DNA of 64,000 bases from Cyclobacteriaceae bacterium (GTDB taxonomy: Bacteria > Bacteroidota > Bacteroidia > Cytophagales > Cyclobacteriaceae): contig JAEUUG010000012.1 in NCBI GenBank assembly GCA_016787565.1, positions 1 through 64,000 of the forward strand. Reading direction: 5' to 3'. Below the pieces are notes generated by a model, which was not told the origin of the DNA, did no database searches, and was given only the letters and a program-made list of their open reading frames with translations. The translations under genes were made by a program, and so were the position numbers. Within the stretch, counting starts at the first letter, position 1. Each line of letters opens with the position of its first letter. Shown piece by piece: positions 34,688 to 44,739 of the stretch.

Positions 34688-35140
34688 CTAATAAATCTCT
34701 TGGTACGCCCACTCCCAAACGTCACCATCATCCTCATCCATTACAGTGCCGATACGGCTGAAGCTATTCTTTTGAAGAATTTTTGTGGAAAAGCTCTCTT
34801 CGGGAAGGGTTCGGGCAGTGATTATAACAGCGGGGTCGGTTTCCATGGCGAGCATAACCAATTGCCGACAAATGGCAGTACCGATTCCTTTATTTTGATG
34901 GGCTGGAAAAGTGCTATAGGCAATTTCAACTTTTCCGTTTCGAGGCCTTCCCTTAAATCCTGCTGCTCCTACATACTGATTATCGGCCCGTACATAGTAG
35001 CCAATCCAGGGAGGAAGGTATCCGACTTTATAAAAGTAAGTGACGGACATCTCGAGGCTTTCCCTGCAATCGGGTTGATCAAGAAATTCTGTGTTGTCCT
35101 CCAGTCGCTCCTGTATGGGTACAAAATCCAGTGGTATCAC
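34688..35140 (-). CDS. GNAT family N-acetyltransferase
   Basis: 150 residues with the GNAT core: YVGAAGFKGRP, EIAYSTFPAHQNKGIGTAI (acetyl-CoA loop Q-N-K-G-I-G), and FSTKILQKNSFSRIG. It resembles ribosomal-protein-type (RimJ/RimL) members. Substrate unknown. It starts 4 bp after the molybdenum hydroxylase stop on the same strand, so it is probably the last gene of that operon. Confidence 0.88.
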   Translation of the reverse strand: MIPLDFVPIQERLEDNTEFLDQPDCRESLEMSVTYFYKVGYLPPWIGYYVRADNQYVGAAGFKGRPRNGKVEIAYSTFPAHQNKGIGTAICRQLVMLAMETDPAVIITARTLPEESFSTKILQKNSFSRIGTVMDEDDGDVWEWAYQEIY

Positions 35141-35144
35141 AATG

Positions 35145-37262
35145 CTAGAGGAAAGTCATCAGCGATACCGGCAATCGTTTCACGCGCTGACCGGTAGCGG
35201 CAAAGATCGCGTTGGTGACGGCCGGAATAACCGGTGGTAAACAAGGTTCACCCAATCCCTGAGGTGACGCATCACTCTGTATAAACCTGGTTTCAATTTC
35301 AAGGGGAGCATCGGGCATACGAATCAACCGGTACGAATTAAAATTCTTTTGCTGGGCAACACCTTTTTCAAACGTCAGTTCGCCAAACAAGGCATGACCA
35401 ATGCCATCAATGATTCCGCCTTCAATCTGATTTTCAGCACCGCTTGGATTTATAACGCGACCACAGTCAACCGCACAATACACTTTATGAACCCTTACCT
35501 TTCCTCCGCTAACAGAAACATCGGCTACTTGTGCCACATACGCACCGAATGAAAAGTGTGCACCAAAACCTTTGTAGATTCCGTTCTTCCCTTGTTCGCC
35601 CCAATTCCCCATCTCGGCCGCGAGCTTGATAACGCCTCTATACTTTTCAATATCATACGCCACAGTACCAAACTTATTATTCTTTGCTCGATCCAGAAGT
35701 TCGAGCCGGAAGGCCACCGGATCTTTCTTTAATGCTGTGGCAATCTCATCGATGAAAGTTTCTTCTGTGAAGGCAATAAAATTATGATTAGGTGCTCGCC
35801 ACGGACCGATTGAAATATTCGATTCAAGGTTGTGGCTATCCACTCTGAAATTCGGAACAGCTCCGGCCGGAAAACTATTTTCACGTGTTGCATTTGGTTG
35901 ATTACCTGCAGCCGCGATGAGATACCAGGCATCCAATTCATTTTTCTCATTGATGGCCGCACGATACCGATACATGCCGGTAGGTCGGTAGAAACCACCT
36001 TCCATATCATCTTCACGCGTCCAGATAACATTGACAGGCGCCTGAGCAAGTGAGGAAATCATGGCTGCCTCCACAGAGTAATCAGCCTGAAGCCTGCGGC
36101 CAAAACCACCTCCTTGTCGCGACATACCTACTTCTACATTTTCTTCAGCAATCTTCAACACCTTGGCCACTTCGGTGCGGGTGCGTGCCGGTGTTTGCGT
36201 TGGCCCAAACAATATTGCTTTACCGTCCCGTACATCGGCAAAAAAATTCATCGGCTCCATCGAAGCATGCGGCAGAAAGGGTGCTTCAAATGTACTCTCC
36301 AAAACTTTTGTAGCACCGGTAATAGCTTTCTCTGCATCACCATCATTGCGCTTGGGCGCATCATGTTTTTGCTGAATAAGTTTTTTGAATGCCTCCTGAT
36401 GATCGCGTGTGCTTTCCGGTTTCGTGTCATCTTCCCACTCCAGTTTCAGTGCATCACGACCTTTTTTTGCTGCCCAGGTAGAGGTTGCTAAAACGGCAAT
36501 TCTATTTTCCCACCGCACAACATTTTTAACACCTTGCACCGCTCGGGCACCAGAATCATCAACTGATTTTAGTTTCTTTCCAAATACAGGTCGTGCCACC
36601 ATCGCGTACAGCATACCTTCGCGTTTTGTATCAATACCATAGAGCGCTTTTCCCGTTACAATGCTCTTCGTATCAACATTGCGAATGCGCTGACCAATGA
36701 TGGTGTATTCCTTCGGATCTTTCAGGGTTACTTCAACTGGTGGTGTAAGGGTAGCTGCTTTTGAAGCCAGTTCACCATAGCCCAGTTTTTTACCACTGGG
36801 TTTATGAATAATGAAGCTGTTTTCGCTGTAACAGTCCGCAACATTCACATTCCATGTTTTTGCTGCGGCCTCCGTTAACAATTGCCGGGCTGCAGCGCCA
36901 GCCTTGCGGAACGATTCCCAACTGGATCGAATGGATCCGCTTCCTCCGGCTACTTGTCGTTCATACAACTTCGTATTGAGGGGTGCTTGTTCTACCACTA
37001 CGGTATTCCAATTTACATTGAGCTCTTCGGCTACAAGCATCGGCAAAGCAGTTTTCACACCTTGTCCGACTTCCGGATTTGGGGCCATCAACGTAACGAT
37101 ACCCGTTGCATCGATTTTAATAAATGCATTCGGCACAAAAACATCTTCGGCCAAGGTATTGTCCATTGCCTTGCCGATAGCATGAAAACCCAGCATGAAT
37201 CCACCGCCTGCTAAAGCGCTTACTTTTAAAAATGATCTTCTTGAAACAAATGTTGTACTCAT
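35145..37262 (-). CDS. Molybdopterin-binding hydroxylase large subunit (IorB-like)
   Basis: 705 residues with a Tat signal ([20 protein letters not shown]), so the enzyme is exported folded. Family motifs are [20 protein letters not shown] for cofactor binding and [19 protein letters not shown] near the end, with the active-site Glu in GLGEP. It belongs to the xanthine dehydrogenase/isoquinoline 1-oxidoreductase beta-subunit group and hydroxylates or oxidises an aromatic N-heterocycle or aldehyde. The 155-residue iron-sulfur subunit gene overlaps it by 4 bp upstream. No FAD subunit or cofactor maturation gene is nearby, as usual for IorAB. Confidence 0.92.
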   Translation of the reverse strand: MSTTFVSRRSFLKVSALAGGGFMLGFHAIGKAMDNTLAEDVFVPNAFIKIDATGIVTLMAPNPEVGQGVKTALPMLVAEELNVNWNTVVVEQAPLNTKLYERQVAGGSGSIRSSWESFRKAGAAARQLLTEAAAKTWNVNVADCYSENSFIIHKPSGKKLGYGELASKAATLTPPVEVTLKDPKEYTIIGQRIRNVDTKSIVTGKALYGIDTKREGMLYAMVARPVFGKKLKSVDDSGARAVQGVKNVVRWENRIAVLATSTWAAKKGRDALKLEWEDDTKPESTRDHQEAFKKLIQQKHDAPKRNDGDAEKAITGATKVLESTFEAPFLPHASMEPMNFFADVRDGKAILFGPTQTPARTRTEVAKVLKIAEENVEVGMSRQGGGFGRRLQADYSVEAAMISSLAQAPVNVIWTREDDMEGGFYRPTGMYRYRAAINEKNELDAWYLIAAAGNQPNATRENSFPAGAVPNFRVDSHNLESNISIGPWRAPNHNFIAFTEETFIDEIATALKKDPVAFRLELLDRAKNNKFGTVAYDIEKYRGVIKLAAEMGNWGEQGKNGIYKGFGAHFSFGAYVAQVADVSVSGGKVRVHKVYCAVDCGRVINPSGAENQIEGGIIDGIGHALFGELTFEKGVAQQKNFNSYRLIRMPDAPLEIETRFIQSDASPQGLGEPCLPPVIPAVTNAIFAATGQRVKRLPVSLMTFL

Positions 37263-37726
37263 GATTTACCTCCTTTCTGCGCAGCCAAATGAATGGCCTT
37301 GCGAATACGTATGTAAGTGCCGCAGCGGCAAATGTTTCCCGTCATGGCGGTTTCAATTTCTTTATCAGATGGTTTAGGGTTGCGCTTAAGTAATGCTGCT
37401 GCCGTCATGATCTGGCCAGCCTGGCAATAGCCACACTGCGGCACATCCGCTTCATCCCACGCAAGTTGCAAGGGATGATCGCCCGCTTCACTCAATCCCT
37501 CTATGGTCGTAACTTTTTTTGTGCCTACGGCAGAAACCGGAACAGCACACGAGCGTACAGCAACATCATTCAGGTGAACAGTGCAGGAGCCACATTGTGC
37601 CACACCGCAACCATATTTGGTTCCCACCAGATTGAGTTCATCACGCAATACCCACAAGAGCGGTGTATCGGCAGCAACATCCACCGATCGCTCTTTGCCA
37701 TTAATGAAAAGGGAATATTTTGCCAT
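37259..37726 (-). CDS. [2Fe-2S] small subunit of the hydroxylase (IorA-like)
   Basis: 155 residues. The N-terminal plant-type ferredoxin has Cys40, Cys45, Cys48 and Cys60 (CGVAQCGSC), and the helical domain has Cys98, Cys101, Cys133 and Cys135 (CGYC, CRC), the full two-cluster set. It passes electrons from the molybdenum site of the large subunit. Its stop overlaps the IorB-like start by 4 bp. It has no Tat signal of its own and would be exported with the large subunit. Confidence 0.93.
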   Translation of the reverse strand: MAKYSLFINGKERSVDVAADTPLLWVLRDELNLVGTKYGCGVAQCGSCTVHLNDVAVRSCAVPVSAVGTKKVTTIEGLSEAGDHPLQLAWDEADVPQCGYCQAGQIMTAAALLKRNPKPSDKEIETAMTGNICRCGTYIRIRKAIHLAAQKGGKS

Positions 37727-37818
37727 ACGCTTGGTTTTAGTATTCTACGATGGAAGATAGTAAATCAGACAGGAAAATTCCAGCGCAGAATAGATGAGCG
37801 GCAAATCCGAGAAAAAAG

Positions 37819-38202
37819 CTAATCCTCCTGGTAGAATTCCTGTAACGATCCGAAATAAACGGTATTCCAGCCGTCCACAATGTCATCAAAATCCTGATCG
37901 GGAATATTGATGTGCTTCAGTTCTACGGATGTTCCCTGAGCATGCGGATGAAGCTTAATGGTAACAATCGATGTATCAGGCTGATCGCCAAAATACCATT
38001 GCTGAACAATTTTTCTATTCTCTTCAAACTCCAGGTTCTTACCAACAATACTTCCATCCCACAGGGAGAAATCGGATCCCGGCTCAGTGGACATTTCAGC
38101 ATGGTCGCCCGACCAAAGTTGAATGGTAGTGGGTATGGTTAACGCCAGGTATACTTCTTCGGGTGAAGCAGAAATGATATAATATTTTTTGAAGTCTTTC
38201 AT
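37819..38202 (-). CDS. SRPBCC/AHSA1-type small protein
   Basis: 127 residues from the ATG at 38200-38202 (MKDFKKYYIISASPEEVY), the usual start in this group; two upstream in-frame ATGs would add up to 11 residues. The START-like fold is seen in W.GDHAEMSTEPGSDFSLWDG, GKNLEFEENRKIVQQWYF and the C-terminal helix GWNTVYFGSLQEFY. Family members bind hydrophobic ligands or act as Hsp90 cochaperone-like proteins; no specific role can be given. It is divergent from the rhomboid gene. Confidence 0.85.
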   Translation of the reverse strand: MKDFKKYYIISASPEEVYLALTIPTTIQLWSGDHAEMSTEPGSDFSLWDGSIVGKNLEFEENRKIVQQWYFGDQPDTSIVTIKLHPHAQGTSVELKHINIPDQDFDDIVDGWNTVYFGSLQEFYQED

Positions 38203-38307
38203 TCTTTTAATCGCCATCAAAAATACATAATACAAACGAATCCGAACGGCTCCATTTGCCTCACCAATTTGATGTATTATTGTAGGATTTTTTTAATACA
38301 ACCAACT

Positions 38308-38931
38308 GTGACCATTACCTACGCTATTATCGGAATTACCGTATTGATCAGTCTGTATGCCCTTAGCAATCAAAATACGCTGCGTGGTTTTATGATGAAC
38401 CCCTATATGATCAGTCACCGGCAGCAGTACTACCGTTTTATAACATCAGGTTTTATACACAACGATCACATGCACCTGTTGGTGAACATGTTTTCTTTCT
38501 ACTTTTTTGGCTCCGCTATGGAGGAGGTATTCCATGCTATTTTCGGGAAGATGGGAGGCTTTTATTTTATTGCTTTGTATGTGCTGGCCATTGTTGTATC
38601 TGATCTGCCAACGTTCTTCAAACACAAAAATAATCCGGGCTATAATGCATTAGGCGCTTCCGGGGGTGTGGCCGCGGTGATTTTTGCTTTTATTATTTTT
38701 GAACCGCTGCAGAAAATCTGTATTTACTTTGCACTCTGCATGCCCGGTTTTATTTTGGGAACGTTGTATATCATCTATTCCTATTATCAAGGTAAACGAT
38801 CGGGCGACAACATAAACCATGATGCCCATTTGTATGGCGCACTCTTTGGCTTGATCTTCTGCAGTATACTATACCCAGCCTGTATTGGTCAGTTCATTGA
38901 ACAACTTCAGCAATGGAAGCCCTTCAACTGA
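38308..38931 (+). CDS. Rhomboid family intramembrane serine protease
   Basis: 207 residues from a GTG at 38308, which puts the first membrane segment at the N-terminus as in related proteins; in-frame TTG/ATG codons at 38269/38272 would add 12-13 polar residues. The active site is Ser118 in GASGG and His174 in DAHLYGA, on separate segments, and the HNDHMHLLVNM loop lies between helices 1 and 2. It cleaves other membrane proteins within the bilayer. About six hydrophobic segments are visible. It is a single gene and its substrate is unknown. Confidence 0.9.
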   Translation: MTITYAIIGITVLISLYALSNQNTLRGFMMNPYMISHRQQYYRFITSGFIHNDHMHLLVNMFSFYFFGSAMEEVFHAIFGKMGGFYFIALYVLAIVVSDLPTFFKHKNNPGYNALGASGGVAAVIFAFIIFEPLQKICIYFALCMPGFILGTLYIIYSYYQGKRSGDNINHDAHLYGALFGLIFCSILYPACIGQFIEQLQQWKPFN

Positions 38932-38979
38932 TGTGTCTGGATCAGTCAGGAAAGAAATTCCAGGAAGAGAGTAGATGCT

Positions 38980-39450
38980 TTATGACCAGCTTGTTGGGCT
39001 GATATTTTTGGCGGCTTTCAAAATGTCCCTGCGGCTGATCTGCCCCATCAATACACCATTTTCAACAACCGGTAATCTACGCACCGGACTATTTAAAAAG
39101 GCATCGGCTGCGGCCACGATGTTGCTATCGGAGGAAAGTGTTTTTACGCTTTTTGTCATGTAGTCTGCAACAGTTGGCGAACTATGCGGCAGGTTATGGT
39201 AAGCCTGATCAACAATTATCCGGAGGCAATCCTTCTCAGAAATAATACCGACAAGTTTCTTGTTCTCGTCCAGCACGGGTGCACCCGAAATTCTTTTCTC
39301 AATAATAATATCAATTACCTCGTTAATTAATTGCTCTGGCCTGAAGGTGATGAGGTCTTTCAGTTGAACCATGTACTTTAAAACAGATTCATACTTGGGT
39401 AACTCAGCATTGATTTCCTCTTGTGATTTTAGGTTAGGTCTGAAATTCAT
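38980..39450 (-). CDS. CBS domain pair protein
   Basis: 156 residues with two CBS motifs (KRISGAPVLDENKKLVGIIS and RRLPVVENGVLMGQISRRDI). Tandem CBS domains form a nucleotide-sensing Bateman module binding AMP, ATP or SAM; no catalytic domain is attached. The N-terminal 25 residues are a short polar extension. It is a single gene convergent with the rhomboid gene. A sensing or regulatory role is family knowledge; the partner is unknown. Confidence 0.9.
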   Translation of the reverse strand: MNFRPNLKSQEEINAELPKYESVLKYMVQLKDLITFRPEQLINEVIDIIIEKRISGAPVLDENKKLVGIISEKDCLRIIVDQAYHNLPHSSPTVADYMTKSVKTLSSDSNIVAAADAFLNSPVRRLPVVENGVLMGQISRRDILKAAKNISPTSWS

Positions 39451-39608
39451 GTTGCGGTGCGGTTTGGTTGTTAGTGAAATATAGGAATTTATGGAAACAT
39501 ATTAAAAATAATCAAAACGCAACCCGATAGCATGAACATTGGCGGAGACAAAAATGTAGTATTGTTTAAACATAAATCGCACTATTTCTTTGTAAAACAA
39601 TCTGAACA

Positions 39609-39953
39609 ATGGTCACACCTGCAGAAGCGATAGCCTGGGCTTTAGAATTGCCGGAAGCCGAACAACAACCACACGTTAACAAAACATCCTTTCGCGTTCG
39701 AAAAAGGATATTCGCTACGCTTGATATGGTTACGCAGCATCTGGTTGTAAAACTGAATGAAGTGGATCAATCTATATTTACGGCCGGAAATGCGACAGTA
39801 ATCTATCCCGTAGCAGGTGCCTGGGGCAAAAAAGGCTGGACTCAAATTGAGTTGTCGAAGGTGAGAAAATCAATATGCCATGATGCCCTTCAAACTTCCT
39901 ATTGTTTAGTAGCGCCACAAAAACTCGCACAACAAGTTCGACAAATTGAGTAA
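39609..39953 (+). CDS. MmcQ/YjbR family protein
   Basis: 114 residues of the MmcQ/YjbR fold: PEAEQQPHVNKTSFRVRKRIFATLD opens the domain, and GWTQIELSKV is followed by the C-terminal helix. The family is DNA-binding-like but not functionally defined. The first strands and the W.GKKGWT motif are clear. It lies 40 bp upstream of the SDR gene on the same strand. Confidence 0.85.
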   Translation: MVTPAEAIAWALELPEAEQQPHVNKTSFRVRKRIFATLDMVTQHLVVKLNEVDQSIFTAGNATVIYPVAGAWGKKGWTQIELSKVRKSICHDALQTSYCLVAPQKLAQQVRQIE

Positions 39954-39993
39954 TGCACGAGGCATTATGGTATCTTCGTGAAAAGAATCTACT

Positions 39994-40707
39994 ATGCAAT
40001 CAATAAAAAATAAAACTGCGCTGATTACCGGGGGCAGTAAGGGAATTGGGTTTGGGGTGGCCGAAGCTTTGGTAAATGAAAATGTGCACGTTGCCATAAC
40101 CGGCCGATCACAAAAATCAGTTGATGAAGCTGTGACCAAACTGAACAAGTTGGGAAAGGGTGAAGCCATTGGGTTGGCTGCTGATGTGCGCAAGTCTAAC
40201 GATCAACAACGGGCTGTAGAAGCCGTGATAAAAAAGTGGGGTAAACTCGATTTGTTGGTCGCCAATGCGGGTCTCGGTCATTTTGGTTCCATTGAAAAAC
40301 TGACAGCCGAACAATGGCACGAAACAATTGATACCAACCTCACCGGAGTTTTCCATAGCATTAAAGCTTCGTTGGAAGAACTAAAAAAATCAAAAGGCTA
40401 TATCATTACTATGGCTAGTCTGGCCGGCACTAATTTTTTTGCTGGCGCATCTGCCTACAATGCGAGTAAATTCGGTCTGGTTGGTTTTACACAGGCGGTG
40501 ATGCTGGATGTGCGCCAATACGGCATCAAAGTATCGACTATTATGCCGGGTTCGGTAGCCACACATTTTGGTGGTGATGCGCCCGCTGCCGATGATGCCT
40601 GGAAGATTCAACCGGAAGATATCGGGCAGATGGTGGTTGATATGCTAAAAATGAATCCACGTACACTGCCCAGCAAAATAGAAGTTCGTCCCAGTATGCC
40701 CAAGTGA
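39994..40707 (+). CDS. Short-chain dehydrogenase/reductase
   Basis: 237 residues of the classical SDR fold. The cofactor motif is GGSKGIGFGVAEAL (about 12-25), NAGLG is the adenine-ring motif, and the active-site Tyr and Lys are in YNASKFG with the Ser in MASLAG. The substrate is an alcohol or ketone and cannot be named; the GxxxGIG pattern does not decide between NADPH and NADH. Its stop overlaps the in-frame start region of pullulanase, so the two are probably cotranscribed. Confidence 0.92.
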   Translation: MQSIKNKTALITGGSKGIGFGVAEALVNENVHVAITGRSQKSVDEAVTKLNKLGKGEAIGLAADVRKSNDQQRAVEAVIKKWGKLDLLVANAGLGHFGSIEKLTAEQWHETIDTNLTGVFHSIKASLEELKKSKGYIITMASLAGTNFFAGASAYNASKFGLVGFTQAVMLDVRQYGIKVSTIMPGSVATHFGGDAPAADDAWKIQPEDIGQMVVDMLKMNPRTLPSKIEVRPSMPK

Positions 40708-40742
40708 TGATACCGATAGTAAAAAAATTGAATTTATTCCGA

Positions 40743-42725
40743 ATGATAAATTGGAAGCGAATAACCCTGACGTCAACGTACCTCAGTTGGTTCTTCGTTA
40801 CATCAGCTCAGCGAATTGATGTAGCTCTGTATCCGGTGTATACCGGAAATGACCTTGGGTTAACATACTCACCGGAACGCTCTTCCTTTCGGATTTACGC
40901 ACCTACTGCAAAGCAGGTTCAACTTTTACTCTATACGGAAGGAAGTGGTGGAAGTCCGCTCACCACACTCGAACTCAACAAGGCGGAGCAAGGAACATGG
41001 ACCACTTCGCTCACGGGAGATCGGGTTGGAATATTTTACACCTTCCGCGCCAACATTGATGGAAAGTGGATGGCAGAGGTGCCCGATCCCTATGCTACAT
41101 GCGTTGGCGTAAATGGCAAGCGCGCGATGATCGTAAATCTTGAAGCAACCAACCCCTCCGGGTGGAAACAGGATAGAAGTCCTGCATTTGCCCATGCCAC
41201 TGATGCCATTCTTTACGAATTACATGTGCGTGATGCGAGTATTCATGCGTCTTCAGGGATACAGAAAAAAGGAAAATTCATCGGCCTAACCGAAAGCAAA
41301 ACAAAATCGCCACAAGGACTTTCTACCGGACTTGACCATTTAAAAGAATTAGGGATAACCCATGTCCATCTTCTTCCCTCCTACGACTATAATTCAGTTG
41401 ACGAATCCAAACCTGAAGTGCCGCAATTCAATTGGGGTTACGATCCGCTTAACTACAATGTTCCCGAAGGTTCGTATGCAACAAATGCCAAGGATGGCGT
41501 CACCCGCATACGCGAATTCAAACAACTTATCAAAACATTTCACGAGAATGGGTTGCGCATAGTCATGGATGTAGTTTACAACCATACCGCGTTAACGCAG
41601 GATTCCTATTTTAATCAACTTGTTCCCGGTTATTATTACCGGCAAACGAATGATGGAGGTTTCTCCAATGGCACTGCGTGTGGTAACGAAACCGCCAGCG
41701 AACGCCAGATGATGCGAAAGTTCATGCTCGAATCGTTGAAGTATTGGGTGGAGGAATATCATGTTGATGGATTTCGATTCGATCTGATGGGTGTACACGA
41801 CATCGAAACCATGAATATCATTTCGGAAGAATTACACAAAATCAAACCCGATATACTTTTATATGGTGAAGGGTGGACGGCCGGGCCGGTACAACTTAGC
41901 GAAGACAAGCAAGCGCTGAAAAAGAATGCTGCGCGATTAACCGACATTGCAGTATTTAGTGATGACATCCGCGATGGAATAAAAGGCAGTGTGTTCGATC
42001 ATGCTGAACGTGGCTTTGCCAGCGGACTTGCAGGGATGGAAGAAACTATAAAATTTGGTGTGGTGGCTGCGTGTCAGCATCCGCAACTGGATTACACAAA
42101 AATAAAGTATGCCAAAGCACCTTTTGCCACCCAGCCGCACCATACCGTTACCTACTGCGAGTGTCACGATAATCATGTTCTGTGGGATAAACTGGCTATC
42201 TCCATGCCCGATGCCCCTGAAGAAGATCGAATGAACATGCATCAGCTAGCCCTATCCATCGTATTGACTTCACAGGGAATTTCATTTCTGCATGCTGGAA
42301 CTGAATTTCTGCGCAGCAAAAAAGGTGTCGAAAATTCATACAATGCGCCTGACTCCATCAATGCAATTGATTGGTCATTGAAGGAAAAAAATATCAAGGT
42401 CTTCAATTACGTAAAAGCATTGATCAAGATGCGAAAAGAACATCCTGCCTTCCGCATGACCGATGCGAAGCAATTGTCCACCAACATTCAATTTGATAAA
42501 ACCTCAACACCGGGAGTTGTAAGCTATGGCATCAATGGAGCAGCGTTGGGTGATTCATGGAAAAAAATATGGGTTGGCTATAATGGTTCGGCAGGGCAGC
42601 AAACTGTTACGCTACCTGCAGGCAACTGGCAAGTATTCGCAAAAGACAACGAGGTGCAGAAAGGTAAAACCAAAAAAGTTTCTGTCTTAAAGCCCTATTC
42701 GTGTACGATTCTCTACCAACAATAA
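40743..42725 (+). CDS. pulA: Type I pullulanase
   Basis: 660 residues from the ATG at 40743, chosen because it gives a signal peptide (MINWKRITLTSTYLSWFFVTSA, cut before Gln); a GTG at 40704 overlaps the SDR stop. An N-terminal CBM48-like domain (FRIYAPTAKQVQLLLY) precedes the GH13 barrel. The type I motif is FNWGYDP; GH13 regions are DVVYNH, GFRFDLMG (nucleophile Asp), YGEGW (acid/base Glu) and HDNH. It hydrolyses alpha-1,6 branch points of pullulan, starch or glycogen. The apparent signal peptide suggests a periplasmic or surface enzyme. No SusC/SusD genes are nearby. Confidence 0.93.
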   Translation: MINWKRITLTSTYLSWFFVTSAQRIDVALYPVYTGNDLGLTYSPERSSFRIYAPTAKQVQLLLYTEGSGGSPLTTLELNKAEQGTWTTSLTGDRVGIFYTFRANIDGKWMAEVPDPYATCVGVNGKRAMIVNLEATNPSGWKQDRSPAFAHATDAILYELHVRDASIHASSGIQKKGKFIGLTESKTKSPQGLSTGLDHLKELGITHVHLLPSYDYNSVDESKPEVPQFNWGYDPLNYNVPEGSYATNAKDGVTRIREFKQLIKTFHENGLRIVMDVVYNHTALTQDSYFNQLVPGYYYRQTNDGGFSNGTACGNETASERQMMRKFMLESLKYWVEEYHVDGFRFDLMGVHDIETMNIISEELHKIKPDILLYGEGWTAGPVQLSEDKQALKKNAARLTDIAVFSDDIRDGIKGSVFDHAERGFASGLAGMEETIKFGVVAACQHPQLDYTKIKYAKAPFATQPHHTVTYCECHDNHVLWDKLAISMPDAPEEDRMNMHQLALSIVLTSQGISFLHAGTEFLRSKKGVENSYNAPDSINAIDWSLKEKNIKVFNYVKALIKMRKEHPAFRMTDAKQLSTNIQFDKTSTPGVVSYGINGAALGDSWKKIWVGYNGSAGQQTVTLPAGNWQVFAKDNEVQKGKTKKVSVLKPYSCTILYQQ

Positions 42726-42730
42726 AAATA

Positions 42731-42863
42731 GGGAGAAGGCTGTCTCAAAGCGTGCGGTCATCGCGGGCATTGACCCGCGATCCCCGATTTGATTGAATGA
42801 GATTCCGGCTCAAGGCCGAAATGACAATCCAATTTTACTTAACTTTAAAACAGCCTCTCTCCC
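42731..42863. repeat. 133-bp palindromic intergenic element (MITE/REP-like)
   Basis: The ends are imperfect inverted repeats (42731-42750 GGGAGAAGGCTGTCTCAAAG against 42843-42863). Inside are two strong hairpins: CGCGGG/CCCGCG (42762-42779) and TTCCGGC/GCCGAA (42803-42820). GTCAT and ATGAC flank the inner part. The layout resembles short non-autonomous or REP-type elements; no transposase is encoded. It sits 6 bp after the pullulanase stop and may also terminate its transcript. Confidence 0.55.
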
Positions 42864-43153
42864 CCTCAACGCTATGGCAAGTGTGGAGATGCGATTAGCC
42901 AACCGTATATTTTCGCGATGGGACATAGCCAAAGTTTTGCAAAACCTGACAATAAAAACGCCTAAGTGTTTCATCGCTTTGCTTTCGATCAGGTTTGTTG
43001 ATCTTCCCTGGCCGTTGATCCCTCAACTTTATTTCTCTTTCGTTCATGCAGCAAAAGAAACCTATAACCTTGACAGCTTGTGTCGTTTCCCTAACTTGCC
43101 TGCCATTTCTTACTTTAGGGATGCCCGACTCGTAAATCTTAAATTGCACCTCC
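42864..43153. other. Gene-free stretch before the WYL regulator
   Basis: About 290 bp with no convincing gene; a plus-strand frame (42793-43170) and a minus-strand frame (42895-43155) overlap the region but have no recognisable protein pattern. It probably holds the WYL gene promoter. Confidence 0.5.
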
Positions 43154-44053
43154 ATGATTCCGCAGGCTAAAATTCTTCGTGTCTTCCAACTGATTGGTCT
43201 TCTTAAAAGTGGTGGACGAACTGTTCAACAGCTCGCAGAGCAACTGGATGCTAACCAGCGCACAATCTATCGGTACTTTAAATTGCTGGAGGAGATTGGA
43301 TTCATCATCGATCAGGACTTCCATGGCCGGTATTTCGTTCACCGTGAGGAAGGAGAAAGTCCCGAAGACCGATTTTCCCTCGAAGAGGTTGGTGTATTGC
43401 GGCAACTAATTCAAAGTGGCGCGAGTGGTCATCCGCTTCAGGAAGGCTTACTGCGTAAACTGGCCTTTCACTCTGAAGCGCGTGAATTACCAGAACAATT
43501 TTTAAAACTCCGCGTGGCCCGGCTATTCCGGTCCATCAGCGAATCCATTGAAAATAAAAAACAAGTTGTGCTGAAAAATTACCACTCAGCCAACAGCCAG
43601 GAAATCACAGATCGCCTGGTGGAGCCCTTTCAATTTGGAGAAGGCTTTCAATCGGTATTGGCGCTGGACACGAAAGATAAGCAATGCAAATTCTTTAAGT
43701 TAGAACGCATCGGTGAAGTGGTTCAGCTTGACAAGCCTTTCAAGTTTGAAAAACTTCATGAAAAATCTTCAACCGACATCTTTGGCATTAGCGGCCGCAA
43801 GGAGAATTGGGTAACCCTACGCTTAAGCCTTCGAGCCTATGTTTTGCTACGTGAAGAATACCCGTTGGCACTACCTTATCTGGAAAAGGAGGAAACCGAT
43901 GAACCCCGCACCTATCTTTTTCACGGGCCGGTCTTAAACTACAAAGGGGTAGGTCGTTTTGTGATGGGCCTTGCTGATGAAGTAGCCGTTGTCGGCCCCG
44001 TAGAATTTAAAAACTATGTTAAGGATAAGTTGAAGAAGCAGAAGTTAGTTTGA
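43154..44053 (+). CDS. HTH and WYL domain transcriptional regulator
   Basis: 299 residues. The N-terminal helix-turn-helix (about 8-55) reads RVFQLIGLLKSGGRTVQQLA and NQRTIYRYFKLLE. The middle and end fit a WYL-type ligand-sensing module (LKNYHSANSQEITDRLVEPFQFG, KLERIGEVVQL). WYL regulators often control defence or DNA-damage genes, but many control metabolism, and neighbours do not tell here. It is a single gene with a 290-bp intergenic region on each side. Confidence 0.88.
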   Translation: MIPQAKILRVFQLIGLLKSGGRTVQQLAEQLDANQRTIYRYFKLLEEIGFIIDQDFHGRYFVHREEGESPEDRFSLEEVGVLRQLIQSGASGHPLQEGLLRKLAFHSEARELPEQFLKLRVARLFRSISESIENKKQVVLKNYHSANSQEITDRLVEPFQFGEGFQSVLALDTKDKQCKFFKLERIGEVVQLDKPFKFEKLHEKSSTDIFGISGRKENWVTLRLSLRAYVLLREEYPLALPYLEKEETDEPRTYLFHGPVLNYKGVGRFVMGLADEVAVVGPVEFKNYVKDKLKKQKLV

Positions 44054-44346
44054 TGATTTCTTGAATTTTTTTTTGAAATCATACCTAACCATTGGTTAAA
44101 AACGTACATAAACCATTTCGTTCAAACTGTCCGGCCAAGGTCAGAATTTAGGTCTAAAGTTTTCAAATGACATTGAATTTTTAAGATTCAGGGTTTACAA
44201 GGAACCACATTTTTTGATAATTCACTTGCTCTCCCAAACTCCACAAAGAGGCTTCAGTCTTTTTAATCAGGATGGAGTAAGATTTCATTATCCTTTCAAC
44301 TTTTTACAGACAACTTATCATGGTATGTCTCCGTAAAAGTGGTTGA

Positions 44347-44682
44347 ATGAAAACCTTGATCTCAATATTATTTACTGCACTCATGCTCCTTGCTGAAGTT
44401 GGAGCGGTGGCAGGTAATCATTGGGGTGAACTGGAACGAGTAAAGACCGAGGAGAGCACGTCAGATTCCTCCGATTTGTCGGAGAATCTTGTTTCTGGAG
44501 CCAAAATTAAAAATCAGGTCCGGAAACCAGCTTATGTTAAAAAGTCCTTTATCGTCCTTACTTACGATACTACAAACGTTATTCTAACCACCAGTAATTC
44601 TACTCGTCTTCGCTACGCACTTCATCGCGTAAAACCGCATACTTCACCTATCTATTTGAATAATGAGGTATTTCTGATTTAG
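44347..44682 (+). CDS. Small exported hypothetical protein
   Basis: 111 residues with a signal peptide (MKTLISILFTALMLLAEVGAVA). The remainder is polar with a Ser/Asp-rich stretch and a C-terminal part with Tyr and basic residues; I do not recognise it. A similar small exported gene follows 57 bp later, so the two form an exported pair. Function is unknown. Confidence 0.6.
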   Translation: MKTLISILFTALMLLAEVGAVAGNHWGELERVKTEESTSDSSDLSENLVSGAKIKNQVRKPAYVKKSFIVLTYDTTNVILTTSNSTRLRYALHRVKPHTSPIYLNNEVFLI

Positions 44683-44739
44683 GATCTGCTCCTGACCCAG
44701 AAATTATAATCCATTATTCAACATTAAATTAATTGAAGT

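Noticed and set aside
44060-44095. ATGATTTC/GAAATCAT hairpin after the WYL gene
   Set aside because: A short AT-rich stem with a T-rich loop; could be chance in this composition.
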